Shown here one piece after another: positions 11,101 through 23,507 of a DNA stretch of 64,000 nucleotides; within the stretch, counting starts at the first letter, position 1; each line of letters begins with the position of its first letter. The notes below the pieces were generated by a model. That model had not been told where the DNA came from and searched no databases. It worked only from the letters and a program-made list of their open reading frames with translations. This stretch comes from Ectocarpus siliculosus (lineage: Eukaryota > Sar > Phaeophyceae > Ectocarpales > Ectocarpaceae), in assembly GCA_000310025.1 (NCBI GenBank), contig FN649759.1, positions 390,174 to 454,173 on the forward strand, given 5' to 3'. The position numbers and the translations under genes were made by a program.

Positions 11101-13124
11101 GCGGGTCCTTGGCGCCGTTGTAAGAGGGGACCGGGAGAAAGGTCGCCATTTTTTTTGCCCATTTTGCCTACCCCCCCCCCGCCTGAGATCGACCTTGTCC
11201 GAGCCGCTGTTTCGCTGCCCGTGTCATGTAACGACCAGGGACTGCTATTCATTTCTGGAGGGCATGGCGGAGCTCGGCGGAGCAGAGAACTTTGAGGATG
11301 CCCTTGAAAAGCTGGCAAGGCAGGGGGAAGCGGGCGGTAGAAGTGATAGCAACACCAACGGCAGGGCCACTGCCAAGCTGTGCGAGCACGCGTGCCTCTG
11401 CTTCCACCTCGCAGGGCTACCGGGGGCAGCATCGGCGATGCACATAGCCAAGGAGAGCTGCGAGGAGGTGGGTGGGAGCCATGTGCTCATCGCGTGTTTC
11501 GAAGCATTGCGTCCTTGTTCTGCTTTTTTTGTTATTGACGGATTTGCACGCGGATGCATGCGGTCGCTCTTCGAAAAGCGCGTAGACGGCATGTTAGTCG
11601 GAGTATCCAACAAAGGACTTAACAGTCGGGATTTAGAAGCCTCGCTCGCTTCGATGTTGCCAGGCTCTTGCTTGTTGGCGCTGTTGCCGGATATTTCAGA
11701 ACGATGTCGTGGGACAACACCCGGGGGATGGGGCATAGTTGGACAGAGGTATGCATAGAAGGGATATTTTCCACAGTGTTGGCAGTTCAACGGTAGCCGG
11801 AGATGCGCCGACCAGCCGCAGCAGCGAATCTCGTTTCGAAACCCCCAAGAGGTAGCGACACAGTGTTCAACAACAGCAGCATGGCTTACTACCCATATTG
11901 CGTGGCGTGCACCGCTTCGCACGTTGTTCGTGCCCACGATCGTCTCGTGCCCACGATCGTCTCGTGCCCACGATCGTCTCCACCCCCATCTCGTTTCTTG
12001 CCCGGCGTTGCCTTGCCTTGGTTCCCCAGGACTTCGCATCTAGCCCGTTCGTCAGGGCAATGATGTACCGAACCGCCTACCGCAACTCGAAAGGGGAGGA
12101 GGTGCCTTCCCCCAAGCCGGAGCTGTCGGAGCGATACACGGACATGGTGATGAAGCCGCTCCAACACGCCCAGGCACGCCAGCATTTTTTGTTTTTCGTT
12201 CGTTTCTTTTGTCGTTGGTGCATCGTGCTCAGCTCCTGCTCGCCCGTCGTGTATCTTCGCCTACGCCGTTCAGCACGCGTTGAACGCTACGTCCGGTCGG
12301 AGCAGTAGGCTTGAGAGGGGTCGAGGTTAGTGAGGTCGATTGCACCAACCGAGCAAGGGCAATGCCGTAGGTTATGGAAGATACCACACCCCTTGAAACG
12401 ATTTCCATAGCCCGATTACTCCACGACGAAGATTTTATCGCATCCAAGTTTTGCGTTTCGGGAAGCTCCCGACAAGACGGTTCCAACGCCTCAGGCCGGT
12501 TTCGGAACCGTTTCTGCGGCAGATTACAACCGAGGTTTCAAAACCGGTCCAGCGGGGGTGGTGGTACATGCAACGTACGGTATGCACATCTGCTTGGTAG
12601 AAAAGCGATCAATCCGATAGGTTGTGTGATATACTTGTACATAACTTAGGTGCTACTTCAAGTATTTGTTCATCTCTGTGATGTGTGCTTTGATGTCGGG
12701 TGAGAACCAAAGCAAAATAATACTGTAGAAACATTAGACCGTGAGGATTTTCCCATCGGTTCTTCCCTCTCCTCATATTCGTGCATCACTGGCTTCTCTA
12801 CTTTCTGTGCGTGTGATTGATTATGTGGTTTGCTTCCCACTCGTTTTCTCGCAAAAGGGCGCTCGTAAGGTTTCCGGGTGTCACCGCAATTCAGAGGTAA
12901 TTTCGTCGAGAATACCTACCGCTGCCGCCGCTGCTGTGGAGTTGTTGACGTGGCGTGCCCTACCTAACACGTTCACTTCTCCCCATGCCCCCCACTTGCT
13001 GCTTCCACCAACGCTGACATGTTTCTGTGGCTGTTCGCAGGAAGCGACAGGGCAGCACCTAGCACAGCTCACCCCGGTGTCGGTAGAGATCAAGGCTCTG
13101 CTCGAACAAGAGATTCTCCTCTAG
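8149..13124 (+). CDS. MYND-type zinc-finger protein, eight-exon gene
   Basis: Model of 434 aa from exons 8149-8330, 8657-8879, 9460-9657, 9936-10059, 10651-10771, 11239-11467, 12030-12173 and 13041-13124; every junction keeps phase. Residues 16-57 form a MYND zinc finger, a protein-interaction module. Its ligands are C16, C19, C32, C35, C41, H45, H53 and C57, with the motif YCSPEHQKGHW. H45 replaces the usual Cys, a variant seen in other MYND proteins. The remaining roughly 375 residues match nothing I know; they include a Trp-rich block (LQDWEPRTRWAALKTL) and an alpha-helical Cys-rich block near residues 330-359. There are no membrane segments. ATG 8149 is the first in-frame Met. Intron 7 would use a GC donor (CAG then GCACGC). 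Exon 1 with exon 2, exon 3 and exons 6-8 are the firmest; the exon 5/6 junction is least certain. Confidence 0.8.
11934..11980. repeat. Short tandem repeat, about 16-bp unit, three copies
   Basis: About three direct copies of a CCCACGATCGTCTCGTG-like unit lie inside intron 6 of the MYND gene, just before exon 7. The unit contains the palindrome CGATCG. Confidence 0.8.
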
Positions 13125-14916
13125 GGGGAAGCTTGGGAGAAGACTGTCTGCTGTGATAGATGGATGTAACGATCACATTTAGAAGCGCCGGCCTCGCCTG
13201 GGGCTCTTACTATCGCTCGAGAATACGGAGAATCCAGTGATTCTTTGGAGAGTGGTCTGTGCGCAGTGTACTAATGTAGATGGCGAGGCATGTGGTGGAC
13301 TCGGGAGTCATGTCTTCGTGGAAAAGCACGTGGTTGAAAAGGTGGCTTCAAGTAGACCGGCTAGACCGAAGAATTTTACCCTCTTCGCTTGAAAAGAGAT
13401 GATTGAACCGTCATAGCAGGTACCACCCGTATTTCTATTGCACGGCATTTCGGAGGCGGGTGCACCCCTACTTTTTTTAAACGCTATGTACCGATCTCAG
13501 CCAGGATCACCCTCCTTCGAGTGAGTTGCTTGCCCTGTCTGGAGTATGTCCAACCATGGTTATCTCGAACTCAAGAAGACTGTGACGTACCACAGTTGTA
13601 AAATTCCTTGTGTGGGTACCAGACAACGTTCAACGCATGGAGTAAGACATCTGCCACCTTCATTGGGTGACTTTGTGTGAATGCGAATTAGGCTACTTCG
13701 TTACAGCAAAAATAGATGCAAGTTATTAATGAATTGGTTATAATTCCATGGGCTCTACCTTCCCGTGCATTCAGGCAGAGAATACCCCGCAGGCGCGGGC
13801 ATGCAGGCGGAAAAACAAACAAATAAAGACGTTTTCGCAACAGCCCGAGCCCACTGCTGTGATGTGCGTTCAACGGGCAAGAGGACAAGAGATAAAGGTT
13901 GTTCGCCTAACGAACCATGATGGTCCCGCCTCTGAGTTACACTGCTGTGTCATTCTGCTCTCAGTAAAGTAGAGATGTTGCTTCAAGGGACGAGGGTATA
14001 GACTCACACCATACACTACTGTAGCATGTACATATATGAGGCGCGCGAAGGAAGAGCCTCGAGCTTTTTCTTATGCCGATATGGACTTGGTTGGGGCGTG
14101 GGTTCGGAGGCCGAAGTATATATGTAGGCGCTACATTTACCGTCTGCCAATCAATTGTGGTGGGTGGAAACGTGGAAACTACAACGTAGGTGTGCGTGCG
14201 TGAAATAAGAGATGATGGTTGTGGGTACACCGTTGGTTGGCGCGTAGACAATGTATTGTACGAAGTTCCTCCGGAAAACAGAGGAGATGCGTCACAACCC
14301 ATACCACGGCAAATTCGGTGTATTGGCGTCATGCTTTGTTCCGGAGAGGTGCTCGTGCTAACGCCCATGACGATGTACTTGCAGCATGTGGACTTTCGGG
14401 ATCTCGGGGCAACGAGTTGTTCCGGCAGAATTTTCCCGCATTTTCGACGAATATCCACGGATTGTTGTGTGTACATGTACTGATTCTCCTACCTTACCCT
14501 TCTTTTCCTCCTTCCAGCCATACATTCAATGCACTGCTGCACAGTTCTCTGCGGAGGCGCGGGGCATGAGCCGGTGTCCTACAACAGTCCGGTACAGAGT
14601 GAATGATTGGGGGCTCACAGACTGCACAAAGATACATCGACATGGGTACCAGCAAGTTGCTTCGAATGATTTCGCGTCGCGCCCAGATTTCTCCTCAAAG
14701 TGCTGTTCAACTTGCCACCACCTGCCTGCCACCCCACTGATGACTGGCGGCTCTGTCTGATCTCCCCCGCCCTAGCACTCCCTCTGGCTACGTTCACACA
14801 ACCACAGAGCTCAGGCACCAGAAGAAGAGGTCCAGAACTGGAAGTAGGAACGCGTGCGATATAGAGCGTAGGGTTCGTTGTGTTGTTGCTTTCCTCTTCG
14901 AGCGCATACGAACATC
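13125..14916. other. Intergenic region between the MYND and ZIP genes
   Basis: 1.8 kb in tandem orientation between two + strand genes. It should hold the 3' UTR of the MYND gene and the promoter of the ZIP gene. The open frames (171 codons - at 13961-14476, 97 codons + at 14190-14483) have no recognisable content. No poly(A) signal or promoter motif is certain. Confidence 0.4.
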
Positions 14917-17900
14917 ATGGGCACCGCAGAGCAGAACACCGACAATGCCCCCATTGCCTTCGTGCTGGTCATCTGCGCCGGGCTGTCGACGGCCATCGGA
15001 GCGGCGGTCGTCTTCAACCAGAAGCTGGTGAGTGTCGTGTTGACTATATGTGTTCTCTCGGAGCTGCCACTACCTGGGGATCTCCCTTTTCCAACCACTG
15101 CTCAGTAGATTCCCGTAGATTCCTGTTTGTTGGATTGTTCTCTCGTCTCAACCTATCTATGTAAGCCCACGAAAATACACCGCTGGGTATATACGTGCTC
15201 CCTACACTCCGTCCACACACACATGGAGGAGGGCGCAGCTCGTACCGTGTGCAGGTTTCCGTCCTCTTGGTGGGAAAATACTGCGCTATTTCTCTCGGTC
15301 CATGAATGCCACGCACCACGCACAGCAGCCCGGCTTGGTTCGGCGCGTTGGTTTCAGCGCGTCTTGTGTAGCACACGCGGTATATGTCCCTCCGTGACCC
15401 GCCAGGAGTGCGATAAGCCGGTACAAGACACATTTGAAGTACAATGTAGGTTGTCTCGGTGTGTCTCACGGGAAAAACAGGTTGTGGTAGCTTGCTCGGA
15501 CCGGAACATTTCACCCCGACATTCACACATGCGAAAAAACGGCATACGATCTCTGCAGCCATGCTGCAGTGTTATCGCTGTCTGCTGCGTCTTGAGATTC
15601 CGTGTCGTCGGTGGCCGTGCAATGGACCACGGGTTGGAGCAAACGGCACTACTACTTTGGTAGTGCTATGAGCGCTGATTTGAAGTGAAGACAAAAAACA
15701 AAAAAAAAGCTGCTGCGTTGTTCTTGGGTGAATAAGGGTAGGGTACATGTTGATGGATATTCCCCCCAGCGAGAGATGCTGAATCTAGAGGGAGAGAGAC
15801 AGTGCCCGTGGACATGTAGACAGCAGCAGCACCAACAGCTTTTGTGCGTACATAGCCGTCGACTCTGTTGCCAGTTGGCAACCAACCCTAAAACCTCGCA
15901 GCGCACTCGGTGTGCGCCCACGGATACATGGCGAAGATCCGAAAATACCCGCAGCTTTCTTGAAAGACTGAATGGTTCAAACCTGAGCCTAGAAGAACAA
16001 GATCGAATCGCTCTTTTGTAGGTATCGTGTGGTGGAGGATGAACAGTTGGGTGGGTATTGCCATTGGGGCGTAGTTTGCGCTTTTCATCACGCGTCAGTC
16101 CGTGAAATTACTGCGTGGGACTGCTGTTTGTGTTTCAAGACCAGTCGAAGTATCGCACGAACAAATATCGGGCGGGTACAGCAGTTTTTGCGCGCATGTA
16201 CCCAACAACCGCCGTTGCTGACTGCTGTAACGAGGGAGAAACATGTAAGCTTCTCCCGCGACTTCTGTACCCCCTTTGTTTTATTCCGGTCCCCAACACG
16301 CGAGGCACCACCGTCTCACCCGTCGGAAAGATGAACGAACGAACGAACTATCTGGAGGCAACCAGCAGTGAACGCGATTTAGTTTTATCAAACAAACACT
16401 CTGTAGCGCATGCAATAGATACATTCACGGCGTGTACTTTGTACTTCTTGTCAGTATACTGCTGTGAAAAGAAGGGTAATGTACATCGCCCTTGTCGCCG
16501 TTGACACGGGGGGGGCGACCGTTTTTCACGTCATGCCCACATTTTAAGGAAAAATAAGTACACGCCCAGAAGTACTACAGTACCCATTCGAGATATACCC
16601 ACGGTCGAACGGGATGTGGTGAAGTCTTTTCGGTGAGTGGAGGAAAACCGGCTGGGTACTAGACTTATTTCGAGTCTTTTTTAGTCTGAGCTGCCAGCTG
16701 GTGCCAAGTACAAAAACATCCGTGTAGGTAACTTGCATTTTACAATACTTCCCCTGTAGTTCTCTACTGGGTCAACGACAAAATATCGGGGAGAATCCCT
16801 CCGTTGTGCCGTGTGTTGTAAAATCCCCACATTTTGCCCCAGGCCCTCCCCGTTTTTCCGAAAAATTGTTGGTAGTTGTTCGTAACCTATGCAATAGTTA
16901 AAAGGGGACCACGGGTAGAAGTCTTTTACGGTGAACGGGAAAACACGTTTCGTTGGTGCAGCTACATGACGCTGAGAAGCGAAGGCTGCACACCCTATTT
17001 TCAGTGGCAGAGAAGGGCACAACGTCTTGCACACTGTAGGAATTCTTCCGGTCTGCGCCGCTGCTGGCGTCTCTTGCCGGACTTTTCGTCCTCGGAATCT
17101 TGAATCTTTTGGTGCAGCACCCACCTGTTGAACGCATGTAAATTCTTTTTTGGGGGACATTGTAATTTTCCGTTAACTGGATTGCACAGCAGATGCCATA
17201 TACGCGTGTTTTAATAGGAAATTCACATGAAAATAGCCTACCCGTTCGAGACATGACCACAGCTGTCGAAGGGGCTGGGTTCAAGTCTCTTCAGCGAATG
17301 GGGGAAAGGGTTTTATGTTTTGGTGTCAACTCGGAGAAGGGTATGTCCCGAACGCCTCAGGAGCAGTCCCTTCACCCCCCGCCCCGAAGGATGACCGCCC
17401 GACTCGCTCGCCACGAATGCTATGGCCATTCCCGGTCATGAACGCACAGCAGTGGCAGGTCGGATCTGCACACCTTTTGTGGTACGAAACAGGGACCTTC
17501 GTCCCATGATTTGTCGGATATCCACATCCAAAGAACCTGTTGAGATATAACACAGCCAAAGGATACAAGTTCGTTTTTTGTTTTTTTGCTGCTACGCTCC
17601 CGTGCGTGGCCCAAGTTTTGCTTCGCACGGTTGCCCTTTTGCCCATGCCGGTCTTTTCTTACCCCCGGGTGCTGCTTGTTTACGTCGTTCCGCTTTCGCG
17701 TGCCGCGAACATGTTGTACTTGTATGCAATTGCTAGTGCCCCCCTCAACGGTTACCTCCTCGCACGACGACACGCAGGTCAAGCTAGCCAGCAAGCGGTT
17801 TCTGGCGGGATCGCTCGGCTTGGCAGCCGGTGTAATGCTCTACGTATCGCTGGTGGAGATCTTCGTCAAGTCGCAAGACTCCTTCGCCAATCACGGCTTT

Positions 17901-19897
17901 TCTGAGGTAGGTACACTCGCCTTTCTTTTTTTTTATGCTTTGTCGTCAAGTCGAAACGTGTGTCAACTTGCTACATGTAAGCTGGAACGACCGCTACGTT
18001 TTTTTAGCGCCAGTTTTTTTTTTTGCTGACATGGACCGGTGAGTGTAGCCACTTTTGTGGTCCACCGGAGCATTTCTGGTCCAACACATGTGTGTTTTTC
18101 ATGACTTCGACCGTTTCCGCATGGTTCGTATGGCATTTGTTTGTTTGTTTCCGTATTTCCTCTCTGCTTCTGTCATCGTCAGTCCAACCTAGCCAGCTGG
18201 CACGGCCGAAACACACGCCCCAACATCCGACTAGACGCTAGGCCCCGTACATGCTTTCGGGCGCAGGACTTGAGCCAAACCCGCTTTGTGTGGTCTACTA
18301 TTTAGAACGCTTCGGCACGTGCTGCGGAGATGTAGTGACAGTCTTGCTTTCACGCAACATACAAACTAGGGGTTACAGATGTCGATTCGTGTGGTGCGGG
18401 CAGCCGAAGGGGAGATACTGTTTATACGTGTATCGCCCGTCCACGAACAGTGTAAAGATTGGTGGGCACATTGCCACCTCGCCATGTCGCACTCTGATGG
18501 GCAATCGTTTGCGATATTTTGCACCGCGGAAATGTTTGGTCTGGAGACTGGAGACGTGCCCGAAGGTTCGGAAAAAATGACACTTTATGCCCTGGCGGCC
18601 CTGGTGGTGTTGCGGGGATCGAAATTGGAAGTCTTTTGAACCGATCGCTCACTGCCGTCCCCCAGTCACGACGTTAATCCCTGTCCCTTTTTTCTCTGTT
18701 CCGTGTGTTGTTCAGCACCCTTATTGAGCCTATACATACCACAGCAGCCGCCCTGTCTGCTTTAACGTTTGGCATTATCACCCCCGAGGTCCGTCCTTCC
18801 TCCGCTCAACCCCTCCCCCCTGATGACCGAACGCCTCCCTGCCCCAGGCTGACTCGTACCTCTACGCTACGCTGAGCCTGTTCGGGGGCGTCCTCCTGTA
18901 CAAGGGCATTGACCTGGTGGTGCACCTGCTTGAGGGGGGCCCCGTGCGTGACCACCACGTGGACATCTCCCTCTACGACCTGGACGGCTCCTCCGGCTCC
19001 TCGGAGAGCAGCCCTCGCACCGCCCCCGCGGCCACCGCTGACAAGAAAAAGAGGAAGAAATCGGCCCCGCAGCTGGGCGGCGCTAACAGCGGCAACAACC
19101 CGAACGACGGCAGGGAGCCGTTCCCGGCGGACCACAACGTCGTCGTCGAGCTCGCGTCCCGGGGCTCGGCCGTGCGCCCCTCCCCCGACCTCAACACGCT
19201 CCAGCTCAGCATGGCGGGCAAGGTCCAGGCGCAGCAGCCCTCCCCGGTGTCGGAGCTGACGCCCTCGGGAGGCGGCAACAGCAACAACAAGACCGGCGTG
19301 GTGGGCTTCATGGAGGAAGGTTCCGGGGTCGATCAGATGGAAGAGGCTCCCTCGGCGGCGGCGGCGGCCGCGGCCGCGGCCCCGTCGGGGACTGTGCAGA
19401 GCGAGCGCGGAACGCCGGCCGTAGCGGACGGCGACAACGAGAAGCTGGTGCGCATGGGCCTGCTCACCGCGGTTGCGATCGGCATCCACAACTTCCCGGA
19501 AGGGCTCGCGACATTCGTGGCGGCGCTGTCGGACCCTTCGGTGGGACTCGCGCTCGCGGTGGCCATCGGCATCCACAACATCCCGGAGGGCCTGTGCGTG
19601 GCGATCCCGGTCTACTACGCGACCGGCAACCGCTGGAAGGCCTTCGGGTGGGCGCTGCTGTCCGGGGTGAGCGAGCCCATCGGGGCCGGCCTGGGCTGGC
19701 TTATCCTGAAGGACATCATGAGCGAGCTGGTGTACGGGCTGCTGTTCGGCGTGGTTGCCGGCATGATGGTGAACATCACGATCCACGAGCTGATCCCGAC
19801 GGCAGTGCGGTACGACCCCACCGACAAGGTCACCACGAACTCGATCATCGCCGGCATGGCCATCATGGCCCTGAGCCTCACCCTCTTCTTGTACTAA
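14917..19897 (+). CDS. ZIP family metal (zinc/iron) transporter, ZupT/GufA-like
   Basis: Complete three-exon gene: 14917-15027, 17778-17906 and 18848-19897, all junctions phase 0, 429 aa. ZIP proteins move Zn2+ or Fe2+ into the cytosol through eight membrane helices. Exons 1 and 2 give helices 1-2, with the hallmark [17 protein letters not shown]; exon 3 begins with helix 3. Signature metal-site motifs are HNFPEG (H294 to G299) in helix 4 and HNIPEG (H323 to G328) in helix 5; NITIHELIP follows, with H393 and E394. Between helices 3 and 4, residues of about 110-280 form an unusually long low-complexity loop (Lys-rich, Ser-rich, a nine-Ala run) instead of the usual short His-rich loop. The order of motifs is that of bacterial ZupT and eukaryotic ZIP11-type proteins. 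Intron 1 is 2.75 kb and repeat-rich. Membrane location is inferred. Confidence 0.94.
15620..15710 (+). mobile_element. 3' fragment of the tRNA-derived SINE, in ZIP intron 1
   Basis: It matches the tail of the full-length copies at 38.9, 39.7 and 53.7 kb: the CCACGGGTTGGAG segment, then GCGCTGATTTGAAGTGAAGAC and an A-rich tail. The tRNA-like head is missing, as expected for a 5'-truncated retroposed copy. Confidence 0.8.
16570..17320. repeat. Diverged direct repeats, about 300-350 bp apart, in ZIP intron 1
   Basis: Three positions (about 16590-16650, 16905-16950, 17240-17310) share a degenerate pattern: CCATTCGAGA, then CCAC-x-GTCGAA, AAGTCTTTTCGGTGA-like, then GGGGAAA or GGAAAACC. This suggests an old tandem array or several decayed insertions. 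Boundaries are approximate. Confidence 0.45.
18379..18639 (+). CDS. Small ORF nested in ZIP intron 2, 86 codons
   Basis: Not recognised. ATG 18379 opens 86 codons with a protein-like composition (a WWAH motif, hydrophobic C-terminal [10 protein letters not shown]) wholly inside the 941-bp intron between ZIP exons 2 and 3, on the same strand. It may be chance, or a remnant of an inserted exon. Confidence 0.2.
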   Translation: MSIRVVRAAEGEILFIRVSPVHEQCKDWWAHCHLAMSHSDGQSFAIFCTAEMFGLETGDVPEGSEKMTLYALAALVVLRGSKLEVF

Positions 19898-19926
19898 GGG
19901 AAATACAACGGGGGAGGGGATCGGGA

Positions 19927-19931
19927 GAGAG

Positions 19932-19982
<51 letters not shown>
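19927..19982. repeat. (GA)n microsatellite in the ZIP 3' UTR
   Basis: An almost pure GA tract about 30 bp after the ZIP stop codon, so probably transcribed in its 3' UTR. Confidence 0.9.
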
Positions 19983-19983
<1 letters not shown>

Positions 19984-22900
19984 GAGGAGGGTGGGGAGGA
20001 AAGACGCTGCAGGAGGGAAAGTGTAGAACAGGCGGCGGCGAGCAAGTGGTTGGTGTCCTGCCGGTTTTAGACGCTGCTGTGGGTGTTTTTTACCCCTACA
20101 CTGCGTGTGCTACTCCACCGCCGTTCAAACAGCTTTTTCTCTGGGTGGCGATGGACGTGGGGGAAGACAGAGCGATCGATGCGCGTCGGTTGGGACGAAT
20201 CAGCCTTGAGCATCGATTCGATTTTGCCAACCGTAATAGAGTTTTTTTTTTTTTAACACTTGGTGGGTGAGTGTTTGCCTGGGGAACGATGGTGTGTCAA
20301 CAGCGCTCGTTCAGAAGAAAAATGTTTTGCGGTGGTGGGGGGTCTTTTTTGTTCGAGCGGAAGTGTTTTGATGGTCGTTTGGACGTTTGTCGTGGGGAAG
20401 TGCGGGTTTGGCATGTAGCGCATTTGTGTGTGGTAGCGACTTTTCCGTAAACTGTCCTTCATTGATATCATCACTGCAGGGTCCTCGTTGTCAGCCATGA
20501 TGATTCGCAGCGGCGCGTGGGTGTCAGGTTTTTTTTGTTTTCATGTATGCATATGTTTTGGTGGAATAATGTATGCTTGTTAGATGCAGTGTGTTTGACC
20601 GTTTCTCGCTTGGACTTGGATCAGTTCCCCTCCACGCCCAATAGACCGGAAGGCGCTTTTCTTCGCCTATGGCCGCCGTCGAAGGAAAGCTGGTCCGCCT
20701 CGCAGCGCGCAGTTGTATGACACATCTACAAGAAGGTCTGTTGTAAGTTGCATTCGTATAGTATTGAGCAAACCCGTGGCAGTAGCGTATTGCTCTGTTA
20801 TACCACGGGAGAAACGTGCATGTGTCTTAATCCCGGTGTGGTGCTTTCTAGCCGTTTCATTCTCCCTAGAGTCAATAGCCAGGTTTAGCTCGGACCCAGG
20901 CGTCCAGTGGGGTAGGATTGAAAACGGGCACAGTTTTGACAGAAGACGTGCGTAGGGAGGAGTTTTTTGTCAACATATGCATTCCAGCAGCTGTTTTGCG
21001 GAAACCGTTCTCTTACTCGACGAGAATTGGCGTCGTCGTTTCCGTGATGCGCCGGAGCCACGGTTTAGCGTTGTGGTTGGAAATAAGGATAGCCTTTGGT
21101 GCCATGCCAACTACTTGACGGCAGCAATCAAAATACCATCCAACAATTTTTGAATGGGCAATGCCGTTCATTTGTGAACAGCAGTGCCGCGCAGAAAGTT
21201 ATAGACACGCGTTGTGCCCGATCGTGAGTGGGATGCTTGTTCGTCCCATTGCAACTTTCTAGATCGCGGCATCATGCTTAAGAGACCCATGCACAGAGAC
21301 AAGAGAGAGATGGTGCAAGTGGACTGTATCGGCTGGTTGCCTCTGCCCTCCCGCTCCTGGAATTCACTGGAATTAATTCAATTAGCCGGCGCATTTCGAG
21401 GGGTCGGAGCGAAAAACGTGATGGCCGCCGGCAGAAATCTGGAAGGACCTGAGGCATGCCCAACCGCTCATGGCAGCAGTATGAAATATCAGCTCTCTCT
21501 GCCAGGCCCCTTGTGGCTTCAATACTTTAGTTGTAAGTGGTTTGAAACTTGATTCACTAAAAAAGGGCTGGCTCACAAGGAAAGATTCCCTTCGAATAGT
21601 GCTCGCTAGATAGATAGGGCCAAGGTGGACCGCGAGGACATCCCTTACTAGGGAGAAGTGCGTTTTCGATGCGTCAACACGACCTCTGAACATGTTGGAC
21701 AAAAATGTGAACCACTGCAACTGCCCGGTGGTCGGTAGACTGTACCGTAGATCCGACTCATTCTGTCGAAGAGCGTTTTTCGCCCCATGGATAGTTGGCG
21801 AAAGGTGGGATTGAAAGCGAAAGAGAATGAGGAGATGATCGCCGGCAGGAAACGCTGTGGGTTGGCACGGTGCTATGGAACAGTTTCTAGTTGGAGCCTG
21901 CTAGGCTCGCGATTAGCCATATCGTGTTTCAGTGGTGGTGCCTCGCAATGCTGCCCGAGGCCAGCAGCACCCGCTACTGATCGCTAGCCTGCGGCAGTTT
22001 CTGGAGCAACATTGATCTTAGACGCGAAACGAGACGGATGAAACGTCTTGACACGATGGGGGGCAGCTTCAAACCCTTTGATACTGCAGCATTGGACTCA
22101 ACATAGGTTGATCATCAAAGCTCTTCAGTGAACATAAATCCACATGCAGGCTCGCGCGCGGATGATCATAGGCCCCCATAGATGGGTCTGTCTACGGACA
22201 TTTTCGTGAACGGGTGGGTGCGGTGAAGGATCCGTGAAAGCACGCATCCTGCAATTGACGGACACAAGAGAGCCTCACGAGGTATCAGAGCACACAGACA
22301 GCGGCCTCACAACAAGACGTCCCTTCACCATCAAACCACCCAGAAGAAGCTCCCGTCAGTGACGTCATCCGCGGGTGAGCTAATGATCCTCTGTCGTCTC
22401 TGGGCGTTTCTTTCGTGCCGTGGCTGATGATGATGCGCTCGGCGGGTAACATATCATGAAAATCGATCCTATGCCTCCGTTTCCCCCACCGGCTCGGCCG
22501 TCACAGGCGACCGCAGGGCTACACCGCAGGAAAGCGCCTTCATCTCTGAACTCATTCGGAGAGTATCGGGCGTGGTTTGAGACAACGTAGCTTATTGTCC
22601 CTCTGAAGTATCGTGCACTTTCCTTTTTCTCTCTCTGTCGTACTCCGGAAATTTCGGAGGGTTGGGCAGAAAATGAAAAATGTGAAGTACGGGGGGGGAG
22701 GGGGGGGGCACGAGCGGCGGATATCAAACATTCCCGGTCACTGAATTTCCTCGCCAGGCTGAGTGTCTGCACACTTCCGACCTTTCCGACAGGACTACTT
22801 CTGGACTGGCTACATAACTGCAGATACGTGCTGCTTCTGCTCCTCTTTTATCTGCGGGTCAAGTTGCGACTCGACCCCGGACATTCCACAGCAAACATCT

Positions 22901-23087
22901 CAGGTGTGTACCAGGTTCGTTTGAAACTTCTGGCCGCCTGTGCCAGAAACGCAAGCAAACTTGTCCAACTAATCTCCTAACACTCTTTGCTAACGCTCTT
23001 CTACGCTATTGGCAACAACGAAAGACGACACGGCGACACGAAGCCCAACAGTGAGAGAGAGAGAGAACGAGCGAGAGAGAGAGAGAG
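19983..23087. other. Intergenic region without a supported gene
   Basis: 3.1 kb with only short frames of 60-130 codons. A purine-rich GA tract precedes the inverted repeat at its right end (about 23050-23087). I see no gene, tRNA or mobile element that I can name. Confidence 0.4.
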
Positions 23088-23299
23088 TGTTAGATATACT
23101 CGCAGCAGTATCTGGTCGTGAGGATCCCAGGGGGATACGTGTTGGGAATTTCGTGTGTTGCAGGGTACCATCGGTGCGGTCACGGGGACCCTTTTGGCGT
23201 GGTTGGTGCGATGAAGCTTGCGTGCGTGCTGCGCTCACTTCTTCCTCTCTCTCTCCACCACCACCACCGTCTCTCTCCAATCAAGTTTCCTTCTCCCAC
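23088..23299 (-). repeat. Left arm of a 212-bp inverted repeat: reversed copy of the downstream intron
   Basis: Read on the - strand, this segment begins GTGGGAGAAGGAAAC and ends TATATCTAACA. It is, base for base as far as I can check by eye, the reverse complement of 23559-23770. It lies about 209 bp upstream of the start codon at 23508. Its inner edge (23299) corresponds exactly to the GT donor of intron 1 of the gene in the right arm. GA-rich DNA flanks the outer edges of both arms. Confidence 0.92.
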
Positions 23300-23507
23300 T
23301 CTCTCTCCAACTCTCTCTCAATCTCTCTCTCTCGGCCTAACACGGCCGACTACCCAGTGCCCCAAGTAACGTCCAGAACGTGCTTGCTGCACCCCGCGTA
23401 GTTTACCTTTCACACTAGTGCGATATCACGGTATCTGCGCGCGGGCGTAGCCATCCGGGGGTTGTGCATTCACGCGCAATCGGTAGACTCCCACAACACC
23501 AAACACC

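Noticed and set aside
13961-14476. 171-codon - frame between the MYND and ZIP genes
   Set aside because: No recognisable content, opposite to both neighbours, and overlapped by + frames of similar quality.
18806-19786. 326-codon frame on the - strand, rich in Arg, His and Gly
   Set aside because: It is the antisense shadow of ZIP exon 3, kept open by high GC in third positions. The + strand carries the conserved HNFPEG and HNIPEG motifs.
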